Below, piece by piece: positions 43,601 to 53,631 of a stretch of 64,000 nucleotides of DNA (positions are counted from its first letter, which is position 1; every line of letters begins with the position of its first letter). The DNA comes from Porodaedalea pini (lineage: Eukaryota; Basidiomycota; Agaricomycetes; Hymenochaetales; Hymenochaetaceae). The notes beneath the pieces are model-generated. The model had not been told where the DNA came from and made no database searches. It was given only the letters and a program-made list of their open reading frames with translations. Made by a program: the position numbers and the translations under genes. The DNA lies in assembly GCA_002794775.1 (NCBI GenBank), contig NBAY01000002.1, forward strand, positions 1,364,001 to 1,428,000, in the 5' to 3' direction.

Positions 43601-44189
43601 AAACGCTTCTGGATCGATCCATGGGCGATTGCAATCGGAGCGTCCTTCGACGGCGTCGCGCCTTCCGACTCGCAATTTCTCAGGGATGTCGGGCGTCTCG
43701 CGGGGTTCTGCTTCGTCTTCTGCGCGTCCCGCTACCGCAGACTCACTCTTCTCGATGCGGAACTTATCTTCCGATGGGCCTAGTACAGATGGGTATTGTG
43801 CGCCTACTGCGCTACCTCCACCTCCTCGACGTAAAGGTGCAGCGATATCGACGCCAACGACCGATCACTTTGAGGTAGAGGAGCCGGAGATAAGTCCCTT
43901 GTCTCCGCCGCCTCCAAGGAACGCCCCCTCAGGCTCCCGTCTCCAGCGATTGCCATCTTTCGAGAATCAGAGTCTCCAACGCCTGCCTTCACACGAGACG
44001 ATACCCGCTTACAACCCGAACCGGGGTTCGATCTTCCGGAAGCCATCATTCCTCAATATCGACGATGAGTTCGTTGAGCAGGCGAACAACGAAAGCAAGA
44101 GCACGATGTCGACTGTGCCTGAGGACAGCTTTCTCATCCTGGAGCATGGGAAGGATTCCTTAGACCTTGGGCGCACCTCTGATCTATAG
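40692..44189 (+). CDS. Long Ser/Pro-rich protein of unknown function
   Basis: Open across 3.5 kb. An in-frame 56-base stretch (about 41496-41551, GTACGG...GTACAG) is probably an intron because it breaks the Ser-rich pattern with YGFYKTFYVILCSARFVY; removing it joins KSSG to ESRLSKEIDLS. The 56-base removal changes phase, and the next exon stays open at the spliced phase. Composition is low complexity, with many SSS, SP and RS segments and likely phosphorylation sites. The ends look conserved: KKFNTLASVIGFKSKKAHP near residue 75, and the C-terminus FLNIDDEFVEQANNESKS, SFLILEHGKDSLDLGR. No catalytic domain or membrane helix. I do not recognise a named family. Confidence 0.65.
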   Translation: MSSTIHSPQPQQSSKQQWWSRPSASKSTTVPPYRSTESPGAATPTTPTSRMAQLYDDKSLRGSKQSKKFNTLASVIGFKSKKAHPTIDIPAGPVSPPLPFQNPPPTIAPTSRDPLIRPPRSSRPVTVSSGSSYTYDPKSPGEPSIYTYPSSEEAHEPMTPSDQLSRHRTSYQPSLFTFAEQQDHSAAALRLGDGMGAQYSPSDARRISVMSDPSIIDPLMMRERVIRPSRVSASSYYPAPTEQKSFPGRVSSGLLAHRDSLERRKSSGYGFYKTFYVILCSARFVYSESRLSKEIDLSADSGANTGRRRSTELHPRDHRHSDIGVPAAPKVSASLLMSGQRPSLRKSPSENVAAAKSLGSRSGSRTGSPVSASGHSISHDEERFGKDRVANLRNSDSPANDFSPPASARLSPVVRQKAASVSAGSLSGSSAGGRPSPSIVTSFSSANLLSRNTSRNESAVGSVASAVRRQQSITRMRAVPPSRNPPPMSNLPPTPQGRPPSPLTFRSPKNVSTSSLLNSANSASDDPSILAFDLPPSTPSSEASSISLCFAPTGQVSMFDDIDSSPVSAIPRGQREVRSVNSVRLHRQEHPSQRSAASPAHTTKSSLSSNHTLMSAFGARGETPVQRSVRKSISQSSIGGDKNVRGERQRVDSETSITSTNLISEDNNPSIFNSMRSLRKQRSMHNTRAPGGSLALPPLPQQLRHSSSFNTASISEASGSGHSSHTKGDSFSSPFGSQRRTAHSSTPTSTANSLVSTPTTPQTHKKRSLFSSHGRDRDRRDSSAAHEREKQESAGGAYSPETHHIDRKKSHSIGLGLFSGHFSPSVPSSQIPDVPGSTHEPRRASLPPTEAQNYYHPRSPAPNNGRPYNVNDHLDQHILPPKELLSQMEALADTEAPSSPPQFSDRALESEADDNYWDGSSIMTSDKQSLRSRINSVSGMSVTFGADENGVTSKGDPASPPSSTTTRHFANASGSIHGRLQSERPSTASRLPTRNFSGMSGVSRGSASSSARPATADSLFSMRNLSSDGPSTDGYCAPTALPPPPRRKGAAISTPTTDHFEVEEPEISPLSPPPPRNAPSGSRLQRLPSFENQSLQRLPSHETIPAYNPNRGSIFRKPSFLNIDDEFVEQANNESKSTMSTVPEDSFLILEHGKDSLDLGRTSDL

Positions 44190-44739
44190 GATGGAGTGTG
44201 GCAGCTGCAACTTGATTTTGTTGAACCATTTTAGTATAAATATATTTTTGGATATCTCGACCCCCTTCATCTTCCTCTTCGATCTTCGTCCTTGTCTTCC
44301 GTTGTTTATTCTTAATTTGTAGGGACGCCCCCGTCCATTCGCTGAGCCGTTCTCGTTTGTAATTTATCTACGATTTCTACCTTCATCTACACCGTTCATT
44401 CACATTATATCCCACATATTTTTCTATTGTCGGCACTGCGTTCGTTTTTCTTTCGAGAATTCTTCGTCGCTAGACACATACTATTCTTTCCACATATCTG
44501 TACAACAAGCATCTCGACATGTGTCTTGTCATGGGACGCATCTCTCAATGCATAATATGCTATGCGAGGATCCAAATTACCAGCGTCTGACTTTCTTCGA
44601 ACTCAGTGCCACTTCACAAGCCCCCAAGCCCAAATGGAGACGGAAAAATGAACTGACAAGAAGTTCCGCGGTCTTGACTACGTTACAAGGAAATATTAGA
44701 GTCGGAGACTAAGAATTACTTTGAGAATCCCAACTAGTC
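44190..44739. other. Intergenic region between convergent genes
   Basis: 3' flanks of the Ser-rich gene and SLA2. T-rich, with AATATATTTTTGG near 44240 as a possible 3'-end signal. No gene. Confidence 0.5.
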
Positions 44740-47700
44740 TTAGTCGGTCTCGTCCGTGTGATATCCAGCCCTCCTCATGGCTCCCAGGCGATGCCGCGCA
44801 GCACCGAGGTCCTTCTCCAGCTTCAGGATCTCCACTTGCTGCTCCATCTCCTGACGCTTGAAGTCTATGACTGCCATGTTCTTGAAGTCCGGCAGGTCTT
44901 CCTCGGCCTGCTTTGACGACACGGCCTTGACCTGCCGTACGAGAGCCTTACACGCCTCAGTGACCGCCTTCGCGGCAAGCTCGAGCCGCTCTTGCGTCTT
45001 TGACATCAATGAAGCCTTGACACGCGACGCCGCGACGAGTTGCGCGGTCGCGGCAGCTACCTCGTTCGAAGCCACGATGAGCTGCTCCAGGGAGTGCGTT
45101 CCTGATAGCACGCCGTCTGCGCTCTCGATGAGCAAATTTGTGGCGAAAGCGACGGCCTTCGCCGCGGAAATCAAGCCCTCCGTCCATCGGTTGTTGCGCT
45201 TGTAGAACTGCTGCTTTGAGCTGGAGCCTCTGCCCTGCGCCACGATCTCCTGCTGCGATTCCGTGGCAGCCTGTATGAGCCTGGCGATGGCGTTCGTGAT
45301 TGACAGTGCAGCAGCCAGAATGGAGTCATGCACTTGGAGGTCGACGGCACTGAAACGAGAGGAGTCCCGCGGTCGTGCCATGAGTTCTTGAAGACGTGCC
45401 GTAGCTGCTTCTATAGCCTGTGCAGCACCCAACATCTCCTGCTCGACGATGTCTCCGATGTCTCCATTCGCCTTCGCAAGTGAGGCGCCCTTGGCTCCCT
45501 TCGGTACGAGATTATCGACTATTTCCGACAGTTTGGTCAACGCGCCCCGGATTTCGACATTATTACGGGTTGCGACCTCCCGCTTTTGAGGACCAGGTAT
45601 GAGTTCCAGTTTATACGACTGGAGGTTGAGGAAGAATCGCAGCCCAACGTCACCAGCAGTTTTGGCTACGTTAACGATTTTGTCGACAGCATCATCATCG
45701 TTGGCGAGACGGGTAATACCCTTTGTATTGATCAGAACTTCAGCCAAAGATTGAGCAAACTCATTCGCGGTCTTGATAACGTCCACATGCTCCCCGCCAA
45801 CTTCTCCGCCGAGATGAAGGTTGTACACAGTAGCGAAATCAGTCGCACTGTTCACAGCCTTCTCGATCATGGACAGTGTGTATTCTGGAGTAGAATTAAG
45901 GTTTCCCGCTTGCGCCGGCGATTCCAGTTCATAGATGGCGTCATCAATCTTCTGGACGCATGCTTGTAAAATGGAATCTAGCAAATGCATGCGATCAGTC
46001 GGTAGTTCCGATGGTAGCTCAGAAGCCGAGACATACCGATGATCTGATTGAGCTTGTTTCTATTGTCCAAAATCAGCGTATCAATCTGTGCGTTGGTGGC
46101 TTGATCAACAAAGCCTTGCGTCTATGCATAGCGAGTCAGATATGAATACGTCTTGCTTTCGAATAGTAACAAACCTGCTGCGATTCATGCAGCTGTTGGA
46201 TGGTGGCGTCCATACCCTCTTGCAGAATAGCAATCTCCTGGTCTTTCTCATCACGGATGCGGTCCACCTCCAGACTAGACTCATTTAACTTCTTAAGCAG
46301 ATCATCGATCTGGATTTGCTTCGCCTACAAAATGAGAAGTGAGCAACAGAAACAGGAAGAAGATGTATGGATGTCGCACTCTTAGAGAATCTTCAAGCTC
46401 GGTCAGTTGCCTGTTGTATTTCCCAAGCACACTCGACACCTCCGAGCTCCGTGACCTCGTCGCATCCTCCGCCCGCTCGTTCGCGAAGTTGATTTCTCGC
46501 TTAAGGCGATCAAGCTCATCTTTATGGCTAGCCTTTTGACGGTCAAGATCGAAACGAGCGCGATCCCTTTCACGAATCATGTCCGCTAATTCAAGATTCT
46601 TTGATTTGATGTCACGCTCCATGCGTTCCATCTTGTCCACAGCCTCTTGTGCCGAGTTCGCCTTGAGTTGCAGCTGTTTGAATTTGGAAAGCATGTCCAA
46701 GTGCTCTGTGCGAAGCTGGCTGTACAGCTTAGCAAGTGCTTCGTATTTGTTACGCCAGAGTGTGACCTGGTCTTGAAGCTGTTTAATGAGCTCGTCTTTC
46801 GATGCCATCTGCGATCCAATGTTCATGCCCATGGCATTCATTTCGCCCTCCAGTGCTTTGACTCGCTACAAATTTTCATGAGAACGCTGCTTGCCTTCTG
46901 GACTTAGAAGACACATACCCGGTCATACTGCTCAAGGAGCAGCTGATCCCTCTCATATTGGCCGCGCATGCCTAGTAATTCACGCTCCAGCTCGTTGACT
47001 CTCTGGGCCGCCTGGTTGCTGTACTGAGCAAGCTGCTGTTGCATAAGCTGCTCCTGGGCCAGTCTCTCACGCTCTGCCTGCTCTCGCTGCCGAGCCTCGA
47101 ATTCTCTCTGCTGGGCCAGCTCTCGCTCTTGACGGGCACGTTCATCAGCTTCGCGCTGGGCTTGGAGCGCTGCCTGCTGGTCTTCGTACTGTTTTAATAT
47201 ACGAGCCTGTTCAGAGACCGCAGCGGCATCAGGCGCAGGTGTCACGGGTGGAGGAGTCTTGACTACAGTCGTCGTAGGACGAGCAGGAAGATCTGGAGCG
47301 CTACCATTGTCCATAAGGTTGGGTGGTTCCTGTCATTCCAAGCAGTTAGCAGAATAACTTGATATAATCCAATCTAGTTTACGTTACCTGGCCCAGCTTC
47401 GGTACATTAATCAAGCCAGTAAGATACTTGAGATTAGAGCATTCGTAATAGAACTTGCGCAAGTTGTGGTGCTGTGCGCTGTAACGAGAACGCAGAGGCT
47501 CCAATGCATCGACATCATCCGTACCTAAATAAAATATTAAATATATTTACTCGGATTGGGTTCATCAGCTTACGTCGGTGCATCGCCCGCAGCATGCTAG
47601 TAATGAATCGGTAAATCCCCCAGCTCTCCTTAACAAGGGGGACCAGCGCAGAAATGCGGCACTCATTGTTTGCAGAGTTGCGGAAGTGCGCAAAAATCAT

Positions 47701-48651
47701 ACGCTGGAAGGAGTCAATTTGGTCTTGAAGACCCATGAGATCGGAGATAGTTTCGTATCTGAGGAATGTGAGCATGCTAATTCGCAGAAAAGCGCCGTCC
47801 AACAACCCACCCTTCATTTGGGTCATCAATCCCCTTGAGCGTAACGTACTCCTCATACTCAAAGAGACCATTGAACTCTGGTCTAACGCGATGGAACCTC
47901 AGCTTGGACAGAAGGAACGCAACATATGTCCGTATTAAAGAGCCATAACCTAGCAAATGCCCTTGAGTAAGCCAGTTGGGCAAGTGGAAACACTTGAACT
48001 ACCTCGCATGCCGTCAGATCCTACCGTCCGTGCACAAGTCTCCAGCCATCCAGTTTGCCCGTGCGCCTCCTTAATCGTCTAGGCAGAAATCATTAGACCA
48101 TAAGCGACCACAAAGCTATATGTGGTAACGCACGACGGGATGCCCCTCTTGAATAACTTTGTGCACTGTGATCAACGCCTTGAATGTTTGCACCTCGTCA
48201 GATAAAATAGGCTGGACTCGAAGGCCTGTCCAGAAGGCCATGGAGCTATGATAATCCCATGTGTACACGATGCATTCTGACCGCCAATGTCAGCGACAGC
48301 GCAGAACATGCTACGGAGTACATACTTCGAACGTGCTTCTGCTTAGGAGCACTTTCCTCCGGACTAGTGGCTTTCTTGATATTCACGACAAGCTCATGGT
48401 CGGCCTTGTCCTTGTCAACCGGCCGAGTAGGATAATGGACATCGTCGCCGTCAATGTCATAGCCGGCCTGTCGTGACCGCTGGCCAGAGTACCTTGAAGA
48501 GGATTTGTTAGGCCGCGCACGCACTCAGCTTTTCTGACCTTACATGATGTGTGTCTGGGTGGTGGATGGATTTGGCACGCAGCAAGTGACGCGACTCGCT
48601 GGGAGTTGCCTTGCCGGCCGTCGATCTCCTGCGATCGCTTTGGCCACTCAT
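44740..48651 (-). CDS. SLA2: SLA2/End4/HIP1R endocytic adaptor
   Basis: Links clathrin coats and PtdIns(4,5)P2 membrane to actin at endocytic sites. Exon 1 starts at 48651 (MSGQSDRRRSTAG) and splices from CAT|GTAAGG. ANTH domain: KKATSPEESAPKQKHVR, CIVYTWDYHSSMAFW, DEVQTFKALITVHKVIQEGH, YGSLIRTYVAFLLSKLRFH, RISALVPLVKESWGIYRF. Then a Gln/Glu/Arg-rich linker (47314-46904), coiled coil (46841-46330: SQMASKDELIKQLQDQVTLW and onward) and the C-terminal talin-like I/LWEQ actin-binding domain (45990-44740: ILAAALSITNAIARLIQA, RWTEGLISAAKAVAFATNL, LVAASRVKASL). About nine introns. Full length, intact; ends about 20 residues after the I/LWEQ core with YHTDETD. Confidence 0.93.
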
Positions 48652-49746
48652 GTCAATAATGACTTCTTTCCTCTCGTCATTAGTGTCTCGTTCAGCGCGG
48701 ACTGCATCGCTGCGCTCACATCCATCGCACTGCATACTTGGATTTCCAAGAGCCTTTTCCCTTCGTAGCTGTGTCCGGAACGTCGCACATGAACAGCAGT
48801 ACAAGGCAAAGCAAACGTCGAGGCTGACGCCGACGATGGTGCTTTTAGGCGTCACTCCTCTTCTTACATTCGCCCTTGGAACATGGCAGATTCAGCGTCT
48901 CAAATGGAAAATTAATCTTATTGATGAACTGGAGGAGAAACTCCAGCGTCCGCCAATGGACCTCCCAGATTTCGTCAAGTGCGCTTCTCTTCAAGTTTTC
49001 CGCGCAACATAATCCGAGTTCTGACATATATTAGCCTCAATGTGCTGGACGACTTCGCGTTCCGTAAAGTGCATGTAAAGGGTCACTGGGATCATGCTCG
49101 TACAGTCCTCATCGGCCCAAGAGTACGCGACGGAACGAAGGGCGTCAATGTAATAACACCGCTCGTTCGATCGGATGGTTCTACCATACTTGTCGACCGC
49201 GGATTTGTCTCCGATGAATATGCAGACCCAGAACTCTGGATGATATTACCCAGAGATGCAGAAGAGGTGGAAGTAAACGGGATGTTACGAACATCTCAGA
49301 AGCGAAACAGCTTCACGCCCGACAATCACCCTGAAAAGGGTGAATGGTATTGGGTCGACGTAGGTGCTCTAGCAGAGCACGCAGGCGGTGAAGCGGCGGG
49401 CGTTCAGCCTGTATTCGTTGAAGCTGTCTTCGGTATGTTACTAGTTGTCATCTGGTTGTTCAGATCTGATTTGTTAATCAGAAGGACATCCCGGCAATGC
49501 GCAGCTGAACATCTCGCGAGGCACTCCAGTCGGCCGAGCCCCAACTGTAGAAGTCAGAAACTCCCATGCAGCTTATGTCTTTACTTGGTTTGCTGCCTTT
49601 TTTCACTATTCAACATTCAGAAAGACTAAGGTGCATCGTGTCCTCCACCCCTTTCCAGGTATTCACTGTCTGCATTCACAGCCTTTATGTTTGTCGTTTT
49701 ACTCAGAAAGAGGTCTAGAGCCCCTACAGCAAGGATGCCCCGCTGA
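48650..49746 (+). CDS. SHY1: SHY1/SURF1 cytochrome c oxidase assembly factor
   Basis: Mitochondrial inner-membrane protein needed for complex IV assembly. The N-terminus is a presequence rich in Ser/Arg (SLVSRSARTASLRSHPS); the start is at 48650 or 48659. Then VTPLLTFALGTWQIQRLKWK (helix 1 with the family GTWQ motif), KINLIDELEEKLQRPPMDLP, FRKVHVKGHWDHARTVLIG, VNVITPLVRSDGSTILVDRG and NHPEKGEWYWVDV. After introns come SHAAYVFTWYSLSAFTAFMF (helix 2) and VVLLRKRS. The last intron (GTTTGC...TTTCCAG) is needed: without it the second helix is lost. The stop at 49744-49746 lies inside a perfect 9-bp inverted repeat. Head-to-head with SLA2; the start codons overlap. Confidence 0.9.
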
Positions 49747-49758
49747 CAGGGGGCATCC
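49733..49758. repeat. Perfect 9-bp inverted repeat at SHY1 stop codon
   Basis: GGATGCCCC (49733-49741), loop GCTGACAG, GGGGCATCC (49750-49758). The SHY1 TGA lies in the loop. May form an mRNA hairpin or mark an insertion end. Confidence 0.7.
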
Positions 49759-51424
49759 TGGGGTCCAGCTTGCCAAATGTTTAAGATTAATTTTGAGGGA
49801 AAAAGAAGGATAAATATAGAAGAAAGATCTATGGAAGAATGAGTGGATAAATTTTGGAAGAGAGGATGAACACCATTACTTCCCGTCTCAAGCTTCCCAT
49901 CTATCAGCATGAGGCTGAGGATCTTGCTTCTATTTCTGACCTTCTCGGAAGTAAAGAAGAAGTCTGTTAGGGCCATTTTAGGATAGCCTTGAATGTCAGA
50001 TAACAAGAAGGGAGTGGCATCAGCTGCTAAGTGCACAATTGCACAGATTACCTCATGTTGTTCCTTGACTATAAACTAGTGGTTCCTTTATCATATGTTT
50101 TATTCTGGGGTGCAAAGTAACTCACTTGAATGCTCAAGTTTTGTGAGGCCAGCAAATACATTTGTTTCTTCAATGGAACCGGGAAGGATCTGTAGACAAA
50201 CAGGTTGAAACATGCACTGTGTATAGCCCGGATTACAAACAAACCTCAGGTTTTACCCGGTTGTTTCTCATAACATGCAATAGTATTGGCAGAAGCATAG
50301 CTGTGTCGCGAAGAAAGAACCCATGCAACGAGGTATGACTGCACCCAGCGTTACGGTATGGAACAAAACGTGAAGTCAATGATGAATGTATATGCCAATC
50401 GCAAGCGCGACCTTTAGAACGTGCGAGACTTGATAACGACACAATGGCCTCCTGAGGTGTGGACTTAGGACCGTGTCTGCACCGTTGATGGAAACTGTCA
50501 AAAGGCGCCGTGAGGTTTATATTGGAAAGCTAGTTCAAGTCTCTCGTCATGGATGCGGACTGCGGAGCGAGTGCTGGCGCCAGAGTTTCTCGACGTAATT
50601 ATGGGACGAGCTGGGAAAACACTGTGAAAGCGGATTCGCATGTATTGCTTCGATTGTCTGAACGAAAGTAATAAGTACACACATTCGTGCCCAGCGAGCG
50701 CTGGAGGCGCCTTCGGGCGCGCCACGACAACTACAGAAGGCTACCGATCTGGGCATGAGGTCTCAGCCCAGTCTCAGCCCATGGACTAGGCCGTTATCTT
50801 GCTACCGTATTCATGCTAGAATGCATCAAGTTCCGATCGATTTCGAGGTGCGAGCATATATATTACGTGCAGACTGCAGCTCTGTAAGAAAAGGACGCCC
50901 ATTATCATCGAGTGCACTTGCGGAGAAGGTTCGAGGGGTCTGTCGACGCGGTATGGTCTGTGTCGAAAAAAAAAATGGAGAATGCTCTTGGACGCAGTCA
51001 ATATGCACCCAAGCTGCATACTCGAACACATCAGGCGGTTTTGATAACGTCGAATGTACTTCCCTACTAGCCACAAGCGCGTACGAGCCTGCTGGATTAC
51101 GTTGCGGTAACAATGAGACAGCTGGACAGGCCAATTTATACTTCCATAGGCATTAAGTTACCAATTACAGGAGACATGGGCAGATGCGGCGAGTACACGA
51201 GCCATACAGATTCTCGTAGTATAGAGCCTGCGCCAATGACTAATGGTTGAAGCGACGAGATCGAGCAATACAGGTGATAACAGAGAAGATTCGGAACAGC
51301 AGTGAGATGAGGCCAGATACAGATGATTATTCGATGAGTCCAAAGTGTTGAGTGTCGTGATTAAGAGGCCATTGTGGATCGATGAGAAAATCTTGGTGAG
51401 CATCAGAGGCGGGCATAATGAGGC
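49759..51424. other. 1.7 kb AT-richer region between SHY1 and DMC1
   Basis: A minus frame (50036 to about 49760) reads HLAADATPFLLSDIQGYPKM and FFFTSEKVRNRSKILSLML, protein-like and unlike its neighbours in base use. Upstream on the same strand, ILPGSIEETNVFAGLTKLEH is seen near 50110-50200, then a stop. This looks like a fragment of a foreign or mobile gene, unrecognised. The rest (50300-51424) shows no supported gene. Confidence 0.4.
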
Positions 51425-53364
51425 TTAGACATCGGACCAGCCGCCCTCGTCGAGCTTGTAAGAAGCTTCGCTCTCCGGTCTGTCAGGACTGTCGACAAGC
51501 TTAGCGACCCGTTCTTCCGCGCGACCTACAAACACTATTTGAACTGGCCTTAAACAAATATGGCAGATTGTCCTGACCTTTGCGAAGGAACATACGAGTG
51601 GCAGATGCATGGGAGAGGATATGTCCACCAATGGGTTTGAGTGCTCCGCCCGCCACAAAGGTCATCGTTGCACCAGGATCGGCTACAATCCTCCTTAAAG
51701 CAGACAAATCGGACCTCAAGAGAGCGTCGCGGACTTACATTGGACTTGATTAGTTAGGAGAATAGCAATCTTTTTCGTCGCCGATCGGGCTTCAGCAGAT
51801 ATAAGGAGTCAGACATATTCAGAGGGATACGCACGTTATATTCTTCAGACAGCTTTGTCAGTTTCGAGAGCATTTGTGCGAGCTGGAGGACGTATTAGAA
51901 TGCTCACATTACCAAAAGACAATAATCAAACGCACCTTCTGCTGCCTCTCACTCAGTTCGCCTCGTCCAGAGTAGTCGGTGCGAAAGAGCGCCATGATAC
52001 TGTCAACGATCTTCGGACCAGCATAAATGAAGACCATCAAAGGGCAAGGGTAAGGGCAGCATTTACAAGCAACCGGAAATCTTTATCTTCAGCAAAACGA
52101 CTGGAGCATTCGTTGATCAACTCCATCTGTGCACACGCGTTTAGCAAACAACAAGCTCTATGTCCTTGAATCGAGCTACCTGGTGCTCGCTGTTGAAAGC
52201 GCGAGCTGTTCTTGATGTTTCAGGATGCGGTATAACAGACACATATCAATCTGCGTACCATAAAGAATATTTTCGAGAGCCATGCTGCCATCAACCCCGA
52301 AAACGGTCTGCAATTGATTTTATACGGTCCGGACGAAATGTGCCTTCAGTATCTATGTATGCAACCTTCGTCCAGTTGTGAGTCTGGGTTCGAGAAAGAA
52401 GAGATCTAATGTACCTTTCCCGAAGCACCTCCAAGTTCCGGCGGAAGCTGCGCGACGACACTCATTGTATGCGCCAGCTGAGTCTTTCCCGTCCGGAATT
52501 CTCCATACACTGGCAAACGACAATTATTATTGGTAATTGTCGTTCCATCGAGAACTCGTACTTGCCTTCACTGATGGATTGAGACATAATTCCGCCTGAC
52601 ATAATGGTTGAACGAGAAGTGCAGATACGACAGTACTGTGAGCACTCACCTCCGAGAATTGCATCGACTGATTTACTGCCAGTACTCATAGTAATAACAC
52701 GCTTGCGCTTGTCCTGGATCTCCAGGCCCGTTGCGAATGAAGAGCCCTAAGAAAGAACGAATAGATTGGCCAAGCTACAAACCTTAGCACAGCCAACCAA
52801 CCACACTCACTAAGATTTTATGCACTGCTTCCTGAGCGCATATACCCAAGGATGAGCAAACAGTCTTTGAAAGATTCAAAATAAGCATCGTACCTTTATC
52901 TTTTCAACTTTTGCCTCCGACAGGCCCTTAATCTTCAGCAATTGACGCCTCGGGGTCATACTGACGCCAGAGACAGTGTTCAAGGAAGCCGACTGAGGAA
53001 AATGGGCTCAGATCTGTCTGTGTCCAGCACGCAAAAGAGACCTACCTTGAGCTTGAGAATATCCTGAACGTTTATTCCCTGAAATTTGTGCTGAGTACAT
53101 TAATCAAGCATAGGGCATCGTCATTAAAAGCAGCATATATGAACTGCTCACGCCGATGCCCCCCTCACAATACACAACAGAAATAACATAGAGAAAGAGA
53201 ATGGCGATACCCAATGACAAAGGTGCGTACTCACATGCTGCTGGAGCTCGTCAACGGAGTCGAAGAAAGGAGTCTTGAGAGCGACGGCGACCAATAAATT
53301 AGTGAAAAGCGACGCCATACAAAAAACCAACCTCATCAAGGTCAGGACTACCGGAGCGCGACAT
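51425..53364 (-). CDS. DMC1: Meiotic recombinase DMC1, with apparent one-base frameshift
   Basis: RecA-family strand-exchange protein of meiosis. The start at 53364 gives [11 protein letters not shown], then [42 protein letters not shown] (the HhH domain) and [20 protein letters not shown]. Walker A follows as GEFRTGKTQ, formed across a GC-AG intron (donor GCAAGT). Then [56 protein letters not shown] and [15 protein letters not shown], ending [11 protein letters not shown]1 rather than RAD51 by KGLSEAKV and DPGATMTF. At 52300-52303 there are four A (T on the gene strand) where the frame needs three (ADRF then [13 protein letters not shown]). So the gene is either mutated or carries a sequencing error. 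About eleven introns, all otherwise in frame. Confidence 0.88.
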
Positions 53365-53631
53365 TACGAGGCAGGCTTTCTGATAAAGGTACTGACTCTC
53401 GGAATACGACGTGAATGTGGTCTGAAAGAAAGAACGGACAGACTGCTGGCGCGACACGAACCTATAGATGTACGTAACAAAAAAGCATTCTCACACGACG
53501 CGATCAGTCACTGCATGTCACAAAGTGTGCTTTCATTTTGCAGTGCTCTGGCTCTGGTACCTTCATGTCAAGTATGTCAAGAAGTATAATGATAACTATA
53601 GTCATACAAGTCACTAGTACTAACATCCAGC

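Noticed and set aside
50755..51156. 133-codon frame upstream of the DMC1 3' end
   Set aside because: Composition like an antisense frame, no neighbouring exons, no known motif.
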